Of a DNA stretch of 64,000 nt, positions 50,135 to 58,400 are shown one piece after another (the first letter of the stretch is position 1; each line of letters starts with the position of its first letter). Source of the DNA: Streptomyces pyxinicus (GTDB lineage Bacteria > Actinomycetota > Actinomycetes > Streptomycetales > Streptomycetaceae); NCBI RefSeq assembly GCF_024753135.1, contig NZ_JANUGP010000001.1, positions 434,001 to 498,000 on the forward strand, written 5' to 3'. A program made the translations under genes and the position numbers. The notes under the pieces were generated by a model. It was not told the DNA's origin, did no database searches, and saw nothing but the letters and a program-made list of their open reading frames with translations.

Positions 50135-53005
50135 TCATACCGCTCCGCGCACGGGTGTGCCCGTCCGGATGCGGTCGGCGACCCGGTCGGCGTCCGGGTG
50201 GCCGAGCCCGACGAGGAGGGCGTGGGCCTGTCGCCAGGCGGCTCGGGCGCCTTCGTGATCGCCGGTGGCGAGGTGGGTGTCACCGATGCGGAGGAGACTC
50301 TCGGCCTCCAGGTAGGGCACGCCGAGATCGCGGTAGAGGGCGAGGGCGTTGCGGTAGCCGAGCAGGGCGTGCGGATGCCGGCCCAGCTGGTGGTAGGCGT
50401 AGGCGATGCTGTCCCAGGTGGCGGCCTGGCCGTAGCGGTCGCCCTGCTCCTGGAGCACGGTCAGGGCCTCGAAGCAGTGCGTGAGCGCCTGCCGGTACTC
50501 CCCGAGCAGGGCGTGGTACCAGCCGACGGAATTGAGGACGCTGCCCTGCGCGGCCCGGTGGCCGGCGGCACGGAACAGGTCGAGAGCCAGCTGGTTGTGC
50601 CGGAGGGCACCGGCGAGGTCGCCCTGTTGCTCGCTCATCCAGCCCAGGCTTCGATGGGTCTCCGCCCGGCCGATGTCGTCACCGGCCTCGGCGAAGAGTT
50701 CGAGCGCGCGGTCGAGGCGTGGGCCCGCTCGGCCGAGCAGGCCCAACCTGGCCTCCGCCCGCGCCAGCCCCCGCAGTCCGCGGGCCTCCCAGACGGGATC
50801 ACCGAGCCGTAGGGCGGCGTCGAAGGCGGTGCGCTGGGCGGTCACCCCGTCGTGCCAGTGGCCGCGCCGGTCGAAGTACGGCTCCAGGGACCACGCCAGC
50901 AGGCAGGCGAGCCGGTCACGGCCCGAAGCCGCCGCCGCGTCGATGACGGCGAGCAGGACCGGGTGCTCGGCCGTGACCCAGGCCAGGGCGCGGTGGTCGT
51001 CGGCGAACGTCTCGGCAGGCGTGCCCGCCGCCGGCGGCGGGATCGGCACCGGGTCGTCGTTCGGCGCGAGCACGGCGGCACCGGCGTACACGCCGTACAG
51101 GTAGTACGCGAACAACCGGTCGACGGCCGCCTGCCGCTCCGCCTCCGTCTCCCGGGCGTCGAGCAGTTCCGCGGCATGGGCCCGGAGCAGGTCGTGGAGG
51201 CCGTAGCGGCCGGGCGGGTTCTCGTTGACGAGGTGGACACCGGACAGCTCGGCCAGCGCGTGCCGCGCCTGGCGGGGCGGGAGTCCGGCGAGGGCGGCCG
51301 CCGCGGGTACCGAGAAGTCGGGGCCCGGGTGCAGGGCGAGCAGCCGGAAGAGCCGGTTGGCGTCGGGTGACACGGCTCGCGAGGACCAGGAGAACACCGT
51401 GCCCACGTCCACGGAGGTGTCGGACCTGGTGAACGCGTCGAGACTGCCGTGGGCCTCGCGCAGTTCCCCGGCCACGGCCTGGAGCGGGAAGTGGGGGTGG
51501 ATGGCGGCACGTGCGGCGACGCAGGCGAGCGCGAGCGGCAGCCCGGCGCACAGCGTGGCGATCTCGTCCGCCGCCCGGGGCTCGGCCGCGATCCGTTCGG
51601 CGCCCAGCCGTCCGGCGAGGAGTTCCCGCGCCTGGTCCGCGTCGAACGGGCGCAGTGTCAGGGACCGGGCGCCGTGCGCGGCCACCAGCCCGGTCAGTTC
51701 GCTGCGGCTCGTGACGATGGTGAGACAGCCCGGCGCCCCGGCAAGCAGCGGCCGCACCTGGTCGGCGTCCCGCGCGTTGTCCAGCAGGACCAGGACCCGT
51801 CGTCCGGACAGGACGCCGCGGTACAGCGCGGCCTGGGCGTCGAGGCCGGGCGGGATCTGCTCCGGCGGTACCCCGAGCGCGTCGAGGAAGCCGCGGACGG
51901 CCTCGCCCGGGTCCGTGACCACGCCCGACGGGTCGAAGCCGCGCAGGTTGACGTAGAGCTGTCCGTCCGGGTAGCGGTCGGCGACCTGGTGGGCCCAGTG
52001 CACCGCGAGCGTGGTCTTGCCGACGCCGGCCATCCCGCCGATCGCGTTGATCACCACGGTGCCGGTGTGCTGCCCGTCGCCACCGGAGAGGCCCAGCGCC
52101 TCCGCGAGTTCGGCGCGCCTGCCGGTGAACGTGCCCAGATCATGGGGCAGTTGGGCGGGGACGGTGAGCGGATACGGACCGGACGCCTCCCGGAGCGGCA
52201 CGCCGGCAGCCTCCCCCGCCGGCGCCGGTGCCGCGTCGAGCAGTGCCTCGCGGTGCGCCTCCCGCAGTTCCCTCCCCGGGTCCATGCCCAACTCGTCGGC
52301 GAGGCGCCGACGGGCCGCCTCGTAGGTGGCCAGCGCCTCCGAGCGACGGCCGGCGGCCGCGAGGGCCAGCATCAGCCGGGCCAGGAGGGGTTCGTCCAGG
52401 GGATGGTCGGCGGCGGCCTGCTGGAGCCCGGGCACGACCGCGTGCGGCACGCCCGCGCGCAGCGCCGCGTCCGCCGCCTCCTGCAACGCCGCGAGGTGCT
52501 CGCGCCGCAGGGCACCGGGGACCAGGCGCGCGCGTACGTCCGGTGCGGTCCCGGAGGCGACGGGTCCCGCCCACAGGGACAGCGCTCGCGTCAGGAGTTC
52601 CAGGGCACGGGCCGGGGACTCCTCGACGACCCCCGCGGCCCGCTCGCGCAGCCCGCGGAACCGGAGCAGGTCCAGGCTGTCGTCATCGGCCCGCAACCGG
52701 TAGCCGCCGGCGTCGCGGGTCAGCCAGCGGCCGGCCGCGCGCGGGGGCAGGCCGGGCTCCAGCAGGCGGCGAAGGGCTCCGACCTGGCGGCGGACCACGT
52801 TGACCGCGCTGCGTGGTGGGTGTGGTCCCCACAGCGCGTCGACGATCTCGCTCACGGCGACCGGCTGCCCCGCCCGCAACAGCAGCACGGCCAGGAACGC
52901 CCTGTTCTGCGGACCTCCGAGGTCCAGCTCCTGCCCTCCGCGCCAGACGCGTACGGGCCCGAGCACCGCGAACCGCACGCCCTCCTCCGCCACTTCCCGA
53001 TCCAT
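50135..53005 (-). CDS. SARP/AfsR-type regulator with NB-ARC and TPR domains
   Basis: A 956-aa full-length AfsR-like regulator. Order: winged-helix DNA-binding domain (about 10-100; FAVLGPVRVWRGGQELDLGG), activation domain (about 105-255), NB-ARC ATPase (about 300-620; GGMAGVGKTTLAVHWAH, RVLVLLDNARDADQVRPLL) and about six TPR units (about 690-940; for example AETHRSLGWMSEQQGDLAGA, SVLNSVGWYHALLGEYRQAL). It activates genes for secondary metabolism or development in response to an unknown partner. The ATG at 53005 lies 8 nt downstream of a small gene on the same strand. It is a close relative of the TPR-less SARP at 46277. Confidence 0.92.
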   Translation of the reverse strand: MDREVAEEGVRFAVLGPVRVWRGGQELDLGGPQNRAFLAVLLLRAGQPVAVSEIVDALWGPHPPRSAVNVVRRQVGALRRLLEPGLPPRAAGRWLTRDAGGYRLRADDDSLDLLRFRGLRERAAGVVEESPARALELLTRALSLWAGPVASGTAPDVRARLVPGALRREHLAALQEAADAALRAGVPHAVVPGLQQAAADHPLDEPLLARLMLALAAAGRRSEALATYEAARRRLADELGMDPGRELREAHREALLDAAPAPAGEAAGVPLREASGPYPLTVPAQLPHDLGTFTGRRAELAEALGLSGGDGQHTGTVVINAIGGMAGVGKTTLAVHWAHQVADRYPDGQLYVNLRGFDPSGVVTDPGEAVRGFLDALGVPPEQIPPGLDAQAALYRGVLSGRRVLVLLDNARDADQVRPLLAGAPGCLTIVTSRSELTGLVAAHGARSLTLRPFDADQARELLAGRLGAERIAAEPRAADEIATLCAGLPLALACVAARAAIHPHFPLQAVAGELREAHGSLDAFTRSDTSVDVGTVFSWSSRAVSPDANRLFRLLALHPGPDFSVPAAAALAGLPPRQARHALAELSGVHLVNENPPGRYGLHDLLRAHAAELLDARETEAERQAAVDRLFAYYLYGVYAGAAVLAPNDDPVPIPPPAAGTPAETFADDHRALAWVTAEHPVLLAVIDAAAASGRDRLACLLAWSLEPYFDRRGHWHDGVTAQRTAFDAALRLGDPVWEARGLRGLARAEARLGLLGRAGPRLDRALELFAEAGDDIGRAETHRSLGWMSEQQGDLAGALRHNQLALDLFRAAGHRAAQGSVLNSVGWYHALLGEYRQALTHCFEALTVLQEQGDRYGQAATWDSIAYAYHQLGRHPHALLGYRNALALYRDLGVPYLEAESLLRIGDTHLATGDHEGARAAWRQAHALLVGLGHPDADRVADRIRTGTPVRGAV

Positions 53006-53013
53006 GAGCCGGC

Positions 53014-53376
53014 TCAGGGGCGCGGGACGTCGCGCGGCTCGGACCGGGACAGCGCGATGCCACCGGTCCGCTCGGCGGTGATCTCCGGCGGCACGGCCGG
53101 CGCGGCGGGGTCGGTGTGCGGGTGAGCGGTGCCGTGCGCGGGCAGGGGGACGGCCGTCGGGCCGTGGACGAACGACACGGGGACGCGGCGTCGGCGGTCC
53201 GGTGCGCCGGGAGACGTCGGCGTCCCGCCCCTGTGCCCCTGGCGGGGCAGGACGTCGGTGGACGGGAAGTCCATGCCGGGGTACAGCAGGTCGCACTCGC
53301 GCATGGCTTCGTCGGCGGCTCCGCAGCCTGGCAACCCGGGCATACCGACATCGTACGGGGTCGTCGTACCGGGCAC
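53014..53376 (-). CDS. small hypothetical protein just upstream of the long SARP
   Basis: I do not recognise this 120-aa product. It starts with GTG at 53376 (or ATG at 53343: MPGLPGCGAADEAMRECDLL) and continues YPGMDFPSTDVLPRQG, then a Pro/Arg-rich stretch and GGIALSRSEPRDVPRP. Almost all of its codons end in G or C, as in real genes here, and its stop is 8 nt before the SARP ATG, so the two are probably co-transcribed. It has two cysteines near the N-terminus and no signal peptide or membrane segment. It may be a lineage-specific regulator partner; that is a guess. Confidence 0.5.
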   Translation of the reverse strand: MPGTTTPYDVGMPGLPGCGAADEAMRECDLLYPGMDFPSTDVLPRQGHRGGTPTSPGAPDRRRRVPVSFVHGPTAVPLPAHGTAHPHTDPAAPAVPPEITAERTGGIALSRSEPRDVPRP

Positions 53377-53703
53377 CGGCGACGTCCCGGCCGCGGAACC
53401 CCGTGCCGGGTTCGACGGCGGCCACCAGGCCCGTGGGCATGGTGAGTCCGGGTGCCGTCCGGCGGGGCGCGGAGACCGGTGCGGCGGCGAACGCCACGGC
53501 CTCCTCGTGGCGGACCTGGGCCCACGGGATTCGTCCCCGCGGCGTCGGTGGACCGGGCGGCCCGGGTGTTCTTCGGCGGACCACGCCTGGTGCGCTGGTC
53601 GGCAATCGGCTCCCCGGGGCCCGCCGTACGGTCATCAGCGGCCCGGAGGTCGACACCCGGGCCCACGTCAGCAGTAGTAACCGCAGTCGCAGACGGAGGC
53701 GGC
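53377..53703. other. intergenic region between divergent hypothetical and SsgA-like genes
   Basis: A 327-nt spacer with no convincing gene. It ends with GGAGG at 53695-53699, the ribosome-binding site of the SsgA-like gene. Promoters for both directions must lie here, but no clear -35/-10 pair was found. Confidence 0.4.
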
Positions 53704-54147
53704 ATGAAACACCTTCCTTCCGATGACGCGAGCACAGGCTCGATCGTCGTGAGAACGACGGTCTGTGTCACCGGGGCCGACGAACGGCCCGTACCGCTGC
53801 CTGCCGAGTTCCGGTACACCATGGCGGATCCGTACGCCGTACGCCTGTCGCTGGGCACCCCCCTGGCTCCCCCGGTGGAGTGGGCCTTCGCGCGCTCACT
53901 TCTCGCCGACGGACTGCGCCGGACCTCGGGGACCGGGGACGTGGTCGTGTTCCCGCGGAGCCCGGGCCGGCCGGACGCCGTGCGCATTCTGCTCATACGC
54001 CCGAAGGGGACGGCGGCCCTCGATGTCGCGACCGCCTCGGTCACGACCCTTCTGGAACTCGCCGACGCGTTGGTCCCGCCGGGCACCGAGCACGACCACA
54101 TCGACCTGGACTACGTCGCGGAACAGCTCACGGCCGGCCTGGACTGA
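53704..54147 (+). CDS. SsgA-like protein (SALP) family, sporulation/cell division
   Basis: A 147-aa protein of the SsgA/SsgB family, found only in morphologically complex actinomycetes. The family pattern is clear: LPAEFRYTMADPYAVRLSLG, PPVEWAFARSLLADGLRRTS, GDVVVFPRSPG, ILLIRPKGTAALDVATASV and ALVPPGTEHDHIDLD. SALPs direct septum placement and FtsZ localisation during sporulation; which paralogue this is cannot be decided. The ATG at 53704 follows GGAGG by four nt. It precedes the Dps gene by 134 nt. Confidence 0.88.
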   Translation: MKHLPSDDASTGSIVVRTTVCVTGADERPVPLPAEFRYTMADPYAVRLSLGTPLAPPVEWAFARSLLADGLRRTSGTGDVVVFPRSPGRPDAVRILLIRPKGTAALDVATASVTTLLELADALVPPGTEHDHIDLDYVAEQLTAGLD

Positions 54148-54281
54148 CCCGGCCCTGCCGACCGGTGGGGACGCTCGGTGCGCTGACAGGCACCTGGGCG
54201 GGCGCTCCGGGGCAACGCGGCCGCGGTTCGGCCTCCTAACGTCGGCCGCGTACTCACCGCACGTCGTACAGGAGGCGCGTC

Positions 54282-54857
54282 ATGACCACCGATGCCAAGC
54301 CCACCAGCAGTCAGCCGTGGCTGCATCAGAAGGGTCCCGTCATCCAGGAGTTCGGGACGGTCAAGCAGTTCCCCATCGCATTGTCCTACGAAGCGCGCAT
54401 GTACTCCTGCCAGCGCCTGAACCAGGTCCTGGCGGACACCCAGATGCTCTACGGCCTCTACAAGAAGCACCACTGGATCATGCGGGGTGCGACCTTCTAC
54501 CAGCTGCACCTGATCCTGGACAAGCACGCGGCAGCCCAGCTGGAACTCGTGGACACCCTCGCCGAGCGGGTCCAGACGCTGGGCGGGGTCGCGGTGGGCG
54601 ATCCCCGGCACGCGGCCGAGATCACGTCGATTCCGCGCCCTCCGGACGGTGTGGAAGAGGTCCCCGCCATGCTCTCGCGCCTGCTGGAGGCCCACGAGAG
54701 CATCCTGACCCAGGCCCACGACGCGGCCGCCCGCACCGGTGAACTCGGCGACGACGGCACCAACGACCTGCTGGTCTCACAGGTCATCCGCACCGGTGAG
54801 CTCCAGGCCTGGTTCCTGGCCGAACACCTGGTCGACACCCCGCTCGTCCGCGCCTGA
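54282..54857 (+). CDS. Dps family DNA-protection/ferritin-like protein
   Basis: A 191-aa Dps protein. The ferroxidase site residues between subunits are seen in YGLYKKHHWIMRGATFYQLH and LDKHAAAQLELVDTLAERVQ. Dps dodecamers oxidise and store iron and shield DNA in stationary phase or oxidative stress. The N-terminal tail (TTDAKPTSSQPWLHQKGPVI) may contact DNA or shape the assembly. GGAGG stands eight nt before the ATG at 54282. The gene is followed by a strong hairpin. Confidence 0.93.
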   Translation: MTTDAKPTSSQPWLHQKGPVIQEFGTVKQFPIALSYEARMYSCQRLNQVLADTQMLYGLYKKHHWIMRGATFYQLHLILDKHAAAQLELVDTLAERVQTLGGVAVGDPRHAAEITSIPRPPDGVEEVPAMLSRLLEAHESILTQAHDAAARTGELGDDGTNDLLVSQVIRTGELQAWFLAEHLVDTPLVRA

Positions 54858-54869
54858 CCACCGCCGCCG

Positions 54870-54904
54870 GGGCGGCGCGCCCAGCTCCCCTTCGCGCGCC
54901 GCCC
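54870..54904. terminator. hairpin after dps
   Basis: GGGCGGCGCGC pairs with GCGCGCCGCCC (11 bp, perfect) around a 13-nt loop, 12 nt after the Dps stop and 44 nt before the next ATG. Confidence 0.7.
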
Positions 54905-54948
54905 GGCACATCCACGGCCCCCTGGGGGCCTTCACCGAGGAGTAGTAC

Positions 54949-55674
54949 ATGTCCCTCAAGGACAACCCGACCGTCGTCCTGGTCCACGGCGCTTTCGCCG
55001 ACGCCTCCAGCTACGCCCGTGTCATCCCCGAACTGATCGCCTGCGGCCTGGACGTGGTGGCCCCGGCGGTACCCAACCGCAGCCTGCTCGGTGACGCCGC
55101 CTACGTCGCCGCGGTCGTGCGCCAGATACCCGGCCCGGTGGTCCTGGTCGGCCACTCCTACGGCGGTGCCGTCATCACCGTCGCGGGCGTCGAGGACAAC
55201 GTCAAGGCGTTGGTCTTCCTGACCGGATACGCGCTGGAGGAGGGGGAGAGCCTGGGCGAGCTGCAGGGCGGCTTTCCGGACTCCGACCTCCCCGGCGCAC
55301 TCGTCTACACCCCGTTCCCGGTCGAGGGCTCGACCACGCCGGGCACGGACGTGTCGGTCCGGGTCGACAGGTTCCCGTCCGTCGTCGCCGCGGACGTCGA
55401 CCCGCATCTGGCCTCCGTCCTCGCGGTCTCCCAGCGGCCGCTGGCCGCGCGGGCGTTCACCGAGAAGGCCACCGCCGCGGCGTGGAAGACCAAGCCGTCC
55501 TGGGGTCTGGTCGCCTCCTCCGACCGCGCCATCAACCCCGAGGTGGAGCGTTTCGGCTACCGGCGCGCCGGCATGACCACCGTCGAGGTCGACTCCTCGC
55601 ACCTGGTGATGCTCTCCCACCCCGTGGCGGTGGCCGAACTGATCCACGAGGCGGTCCGGGCCACCGCCCAGTAA
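54949..55674 (+). CDS. small alpha/beta hydrolase (paralogue of the 38998 gene)
   Basis: A 241-aa cytoplasmic hydrolase: VVLVHGAFADASSYARV, Ser70 in GHSYGG, Asp in SSDRAINPEVE, His in DSSHLVMLSHP. It is similar over its whole length to the hydrolase at 38998 (YALEEGESLGELQGGFPDSD; LAARAFTEKATAAAWKTKPS). The substrate is unknown; esters or lactones are usual. The next hydrolase begins 48 nt after its stop, so they probably share a transcript. Confidence 0.9.
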   Translation: MSLKDNPTVVLVHGAFADASSYARVIPELIACGLDVVAPAVPNRSLLGDAAYVAAVVRQIPGPVVLVGHSYGGAVITVAGVEDNVKALVFLTGYALEEGESLGELQGGFPDSDLPGALVYTPFPVEGSTTPGTDVSVRVDRFPSVVAADVDPHLASVLAVSQRPLAARAFTEKATAAAWKTKPSWGLVASSDRAINPEVERFGYRRAGMTTVEVDSSHLVMLSHPVAVAELIHEAVRATAQ

Positions 55675-55722
55675 CCGCCGGCCGACCCCACGCCCGTCCG
55701 ACACCACCGCAGAAAGCGACCG

Positions 55723-56577
55723 ATGAACGCACCGATATCCCGCCGCGCCGTCACGACATCCCTCCTGGCCGGCGCCGCCGTCCTGGGCACCCCCGCCGCC
55801 TCGGCCCTCGCCTCGACCGCCACTTCGACGACGGAGGAACGGCTCCGCGGCTCGCACCCGCGCGCGAGCAGACCGACCATCGTCCTGATCCACGGCGCCT
55901 TCGCCGACGCCTCCAGCTGGAAGGGCGTCGTGGAGCGGCTCCTGCGCCAGGGCCACCCGGTTGTGGCACCGGCGCTGCCGCTGCGCGGGCTGGCGAGCGA
56001 CGCCGCCTACATCCGCAGTGTGCTGGACGGCATCCCGGGCCCGGTCGTGCTGGTGGGGCACTCCTACGGCGGCTCGGTCATCAGCACCGCCGCGGCCGGC
56101 GCCCGAGGGGTGAAGGCGCTGGTCTACATCGCCGCCTTCGTGCCCGAGATCGGCGAAAGCGCGCTGGAACTCACCGGCAAGTACCCCGGCAGCACCCTCG
56201 CGCAGGCCACGTCCACCCAGCACTACCCGCTGCCCGGAGGCGGCACGGGTGCGGAACTGGTCATCCAGAAGAAGCTGTTCCGGCAGCAGTTCGCGGCGGG
56301 TGTACCCGTCACGACCGCGCAGGTGATGGCCGCGGGTCAGCGTCCGATCGCGCTGGCCGCGCTTCAGGAGAAGGCCACCGCGGCAGCGTGGAAGAAGATC
56401 CCCAGCTGGTACCTGGTGGCCACCGAGGACCGCAACATCCCGCCGGCCGCCGAGCGGTGGATGGCCAGGCGCGCGGGCGCGCACACGGTCAGCGTGCGCG
56501 CACCCCACGCGGTCTCGGTGAGTGACCCGGCGCCCGTCACCGAGCTGATCCTGCGCGCGGCCCGCTCGGTGGGCTGA
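55723..56577 (+). CDS. Tat-exported alpha/beta hydrolase (same family)
   Basis: A 284-aa precursor of the same hydrolase family with a Tat signal peptide: SRRAVTTSLLAGAAVLGTPA with cleavage near ASALAS. The mature part has IVLIHGAFADASSWKGVV, nucleophile in GHSYGGSVI, Asp in ATEDRNIPPAAERW and His in APHAVSVSD. It is the exported counterpart of the cytoplasmic enzyme just upstream. Tat export suggests folding before export. The ATG at 55723 has AGAAAG upstream; a hairpin follows the gene. Confidence 0.9.
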   Translation: MNAPISRRAVTTSLLAGAAVLGTPAASALASTATSTTEERLRGSHPRASRPTIVLIHGAFADASSWKGVVERLLRQGHPVVAPALPLRGLASDAAYIRSVLDGIPGPVVLVGHSYGGSVISTAAAGARGVKALVYIAAFVPEIGESALELTGKYPGSTLAQATSTQHYPLPGGGTGAELVIQKKLFRQQFAAGVPVTTAQVMAAGQRPIALAALQEKATAAAWKKIPSWYLVATEDRNIPPAAERWMARRAGAHTVSVRAPHAVSVSDPAPVTELILRAARSVG

Positions 56578-56607
56578 TCCAGCCGCCTGCCCGGCTCCGC
56601 ACTCCCC

Positions 56608-56633
56608 CGGTGCCGGGCTCCGCGCCGGCACCG
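56608..56633. terminator. hairpin after the Tat hydrolase
   Basis: CGGTGCCGG pairs with CCGGCACCG (9 bp, perfect) around GCTCCGCG, 30 nt after the stop and 77 nt before the LtrA gene. Confidence 0.65.
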
Positions 56634-56710
56634 TTCCGGATCTCCGTCCGTCCCGCCTCCCACCGGACCGTGGGAGCCGTCCCAGGAGCCCTGCACTGCG
56701 TCACGTCACC

Positions 56711-57877
56711 ATGCCCGGCCGCGACCCCGGTGAACCGCACCGGACCGCCACGTCGCTGGAACTCCTCTCCGACCTGTGCTTCGTCATCGCGGTGTCCCAG
56801 GCGTCCGGAGGCCTCGCCACCGCGGTGACCGGCGGCCACTACGCCACCGGCTGCCTGCGCTTCCTGCTGGTCTTCTTCACGATCTGGTGGGCGTGGATGA
56901 ACTTCACGTGGTTCGCCTCCGCCTACGACCCGGACGACGTTCCGTACCGGTTGACGGTACTCGTCCAGATCACAGGGTCCCTCGTGCTCGCCGCGGGTGT
57001 CGGCCGGGCGTTCCGGGACGGCGATCTACGGCTCATCACGCTCGGGTACGTTGTGCTGCGTACGGCACTGACCGCGCTCTGGATACGGGCCGCACGCTCC
57101 GATCAGGCCCGGCGGCGGACGGCCCTGCGCTTCGCCCTCGGCGTGACGCTCTGCCAGTTCGGCTGGGTCACGCTGCTGTTCCTTCCGGCCGCGGCACACC
57201 TGCCCGGGATACTGGTGCTCGTCACGGCCGAGGTCGCCGTCCCGGTGTGGGCGCAGGCCGCCGGGATGACACCGTGGCACCCGCACCACATCGGCGAACG
57301 CTACGAGCTGTTCACCCTCATCGTGCTCGGCGAATCGGTCGCCGCCGCCACCGTGGCCGTCCGCGGCGCGTTCGACCAGCACCATGACGCCGGCGCCCTG
57401 TACCGGCTCGCCGCCGGCGGCCTCCTCATGGTCTTCGCCATGTGGTGGCTGTACTTCGACCGACCGGCACACCTCCTGCTCGCCACGACGCATCAGGCGC
57501 ACCGCCGGAGGTTCACCTGGGCCTACGGCCACTACCTCGTCTTCGCGTCGGCCGCCGCCGAGGGGGCCGGTCTCGCGGCGAACGCCAAGCTGGTCACGCG
57601 GGGCGCGGCCATCCCCGCCGCGGCGGCCGGTGCCGCGGTCACCGTCCCGGTGGCGGTCTTCCTGATCACCGTGTGGGCCGTCCACGTCCGCCCGCACCAG
57701 CACGGCGGGGTGGAGCAGCTTCCGTTCCCCACCGCCGCCGCCGCGGTACTGGCGGCCACCTGGTCCCCGGCCCCGGCCCTCGTCTCCGGTCTGCTGCTGG
57801 CGGCCCTGGTCGCCGTGGTCACGGTGACGGGACGCGCGGGCCCGGGACCGCGTGACGGGACGACGACACCGTCATGA
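56711..57877 (+). CDS. low temperature requirement protein A (LtrA) family membrane protein
   Basis: A 388-aa polytopic membrane protein with about ten to twelve helices. Family motifs are ELLSDLCFVIAVSQ, WWAWMNFTWFASAYDPDDVP and HHIGERYELFTLIVLGESV. The biochemical role of LtrA proteins is unknown; the name comes from a Listeria cold-growth phenotype. The ATG at 56711 has no strong ribosome-binding site. A hairpin at 57902 follows. Confidence 0.9.
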   Translation: MPGRDPGEPHRTATSLELLSDLCFVIAVSQASGGLATAVTGGHYATGCLRFLLVFFTIWWAWMNFTWFASAYDPDDVPYRLTVLVQITGSLVLAAGVGRAFRDGDLRLITLGYVVLRTALTALWIRAARSDQARRRTALRFALGVTLCQFGWVTLLFLPAAAHLPGILVLVTAEVAVPVWAQAAGMTPWHPHHIGERYELFTLIVLGESVAAATVAVRGAFDQHHDAGALYRLAAGGLLMVFAMWWLYFDRPAHLLLATTHQAHRRRFTWAYGHYLVFASAAAEGAGLAANAKLVTRGAAIPAAAAGAAVTVPVAVFLITVWAVHVRPHQHGGVEQLPFPTAAAAVLAATWSPAPALVSGLLLAALVAVVTVTGRAGPGPRDGTTTPS

Positions 57878-57901
57878 GGAGGGCCGGGCGACCGGCCCGG
57901 C

Positions 57902-57933
57902 GCGGGCGGGTGGCCCTTTCGGCACCCGCCCGC
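57902..57933. terminator. hairpin after the LtrA gene
   Basis: GCGGGCGGGTG pairs with CACCCGCCCGC (11 bp, perfect) around the loop GCCCTTTCGG, 24 nt after the LtrA stop. Confidence 0.75.
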
Positions 57934-58400
57934 CGTATGCGCGCGGGTCGTCCACGCACCGGTCGCCGCCAAAGGCAGGAGACCGGCGGGCGCGGTGGCC
58001 GGCGGAGGCGGCGGGAGTCCGGTCGCGAGACGGTGGGCGACGGCGACGGCGGTTCGCCGGGCCGGGCCTCGGTGTCGCGCCTCCGGGCCGTGAGTTCGCC
58101 CTGGACGGGTTCGCCGATCCGGTCCGCGAGCGGACGACGGCGCGACCGGCGGCTTGTGGTGCTCACGGGTCGCGAAGGCGTCCGGGCCGGCCTCCTCGGC
58201 CTCCAGCGCGATGGCGGCCATCGCTCGTGAAGGAGCACTCCGGCGCCCCGCGCCCGCCGTGCGCCGTTCGAGGCCGTGCGCACGGTCACACCCTCTTCAG
58301 GCCCCTTACCCGTGATCTCACGAATTCACGCGATGTGGTGGCCGAGCCCGCGCTGGCACGGTGAGTCCGAAAAGCGCTACCTGTAAGAAGGGCGGACATC
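57934..58400. other. non-coding spacer upstream of the second AraC gene
   Basis: A 467-nt stretch with no intact gene. It holds a minus-strand relic of a flavin oxidoreductase at 58129-58221. TGGCAC (58354-58359) and TACCTG (58378-58383), 18 nt apart, are a weak candidate promoter for the AraC gene. GGGCGG before 58401 is its probable ribosome-binding site. Confidence 0.4.
58129..58221 (-). pseudogene. short relic of an LLM-class flavin-dependent oxidoreductase
   Basis: Read on the minus strand the segment gives AIALEAEEAGPDAFATREHH followed by KPPVAPSSA. This matches the well-conserved N-terminal block EAEEAGFDAFATGEHHNPPF-VPSS of luciferase-like monooxygenases. Similarity stops on both sides; no frame continues it. 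The relic is only about 31 codons, so the call rests on one motif. Confidence 0.5.
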
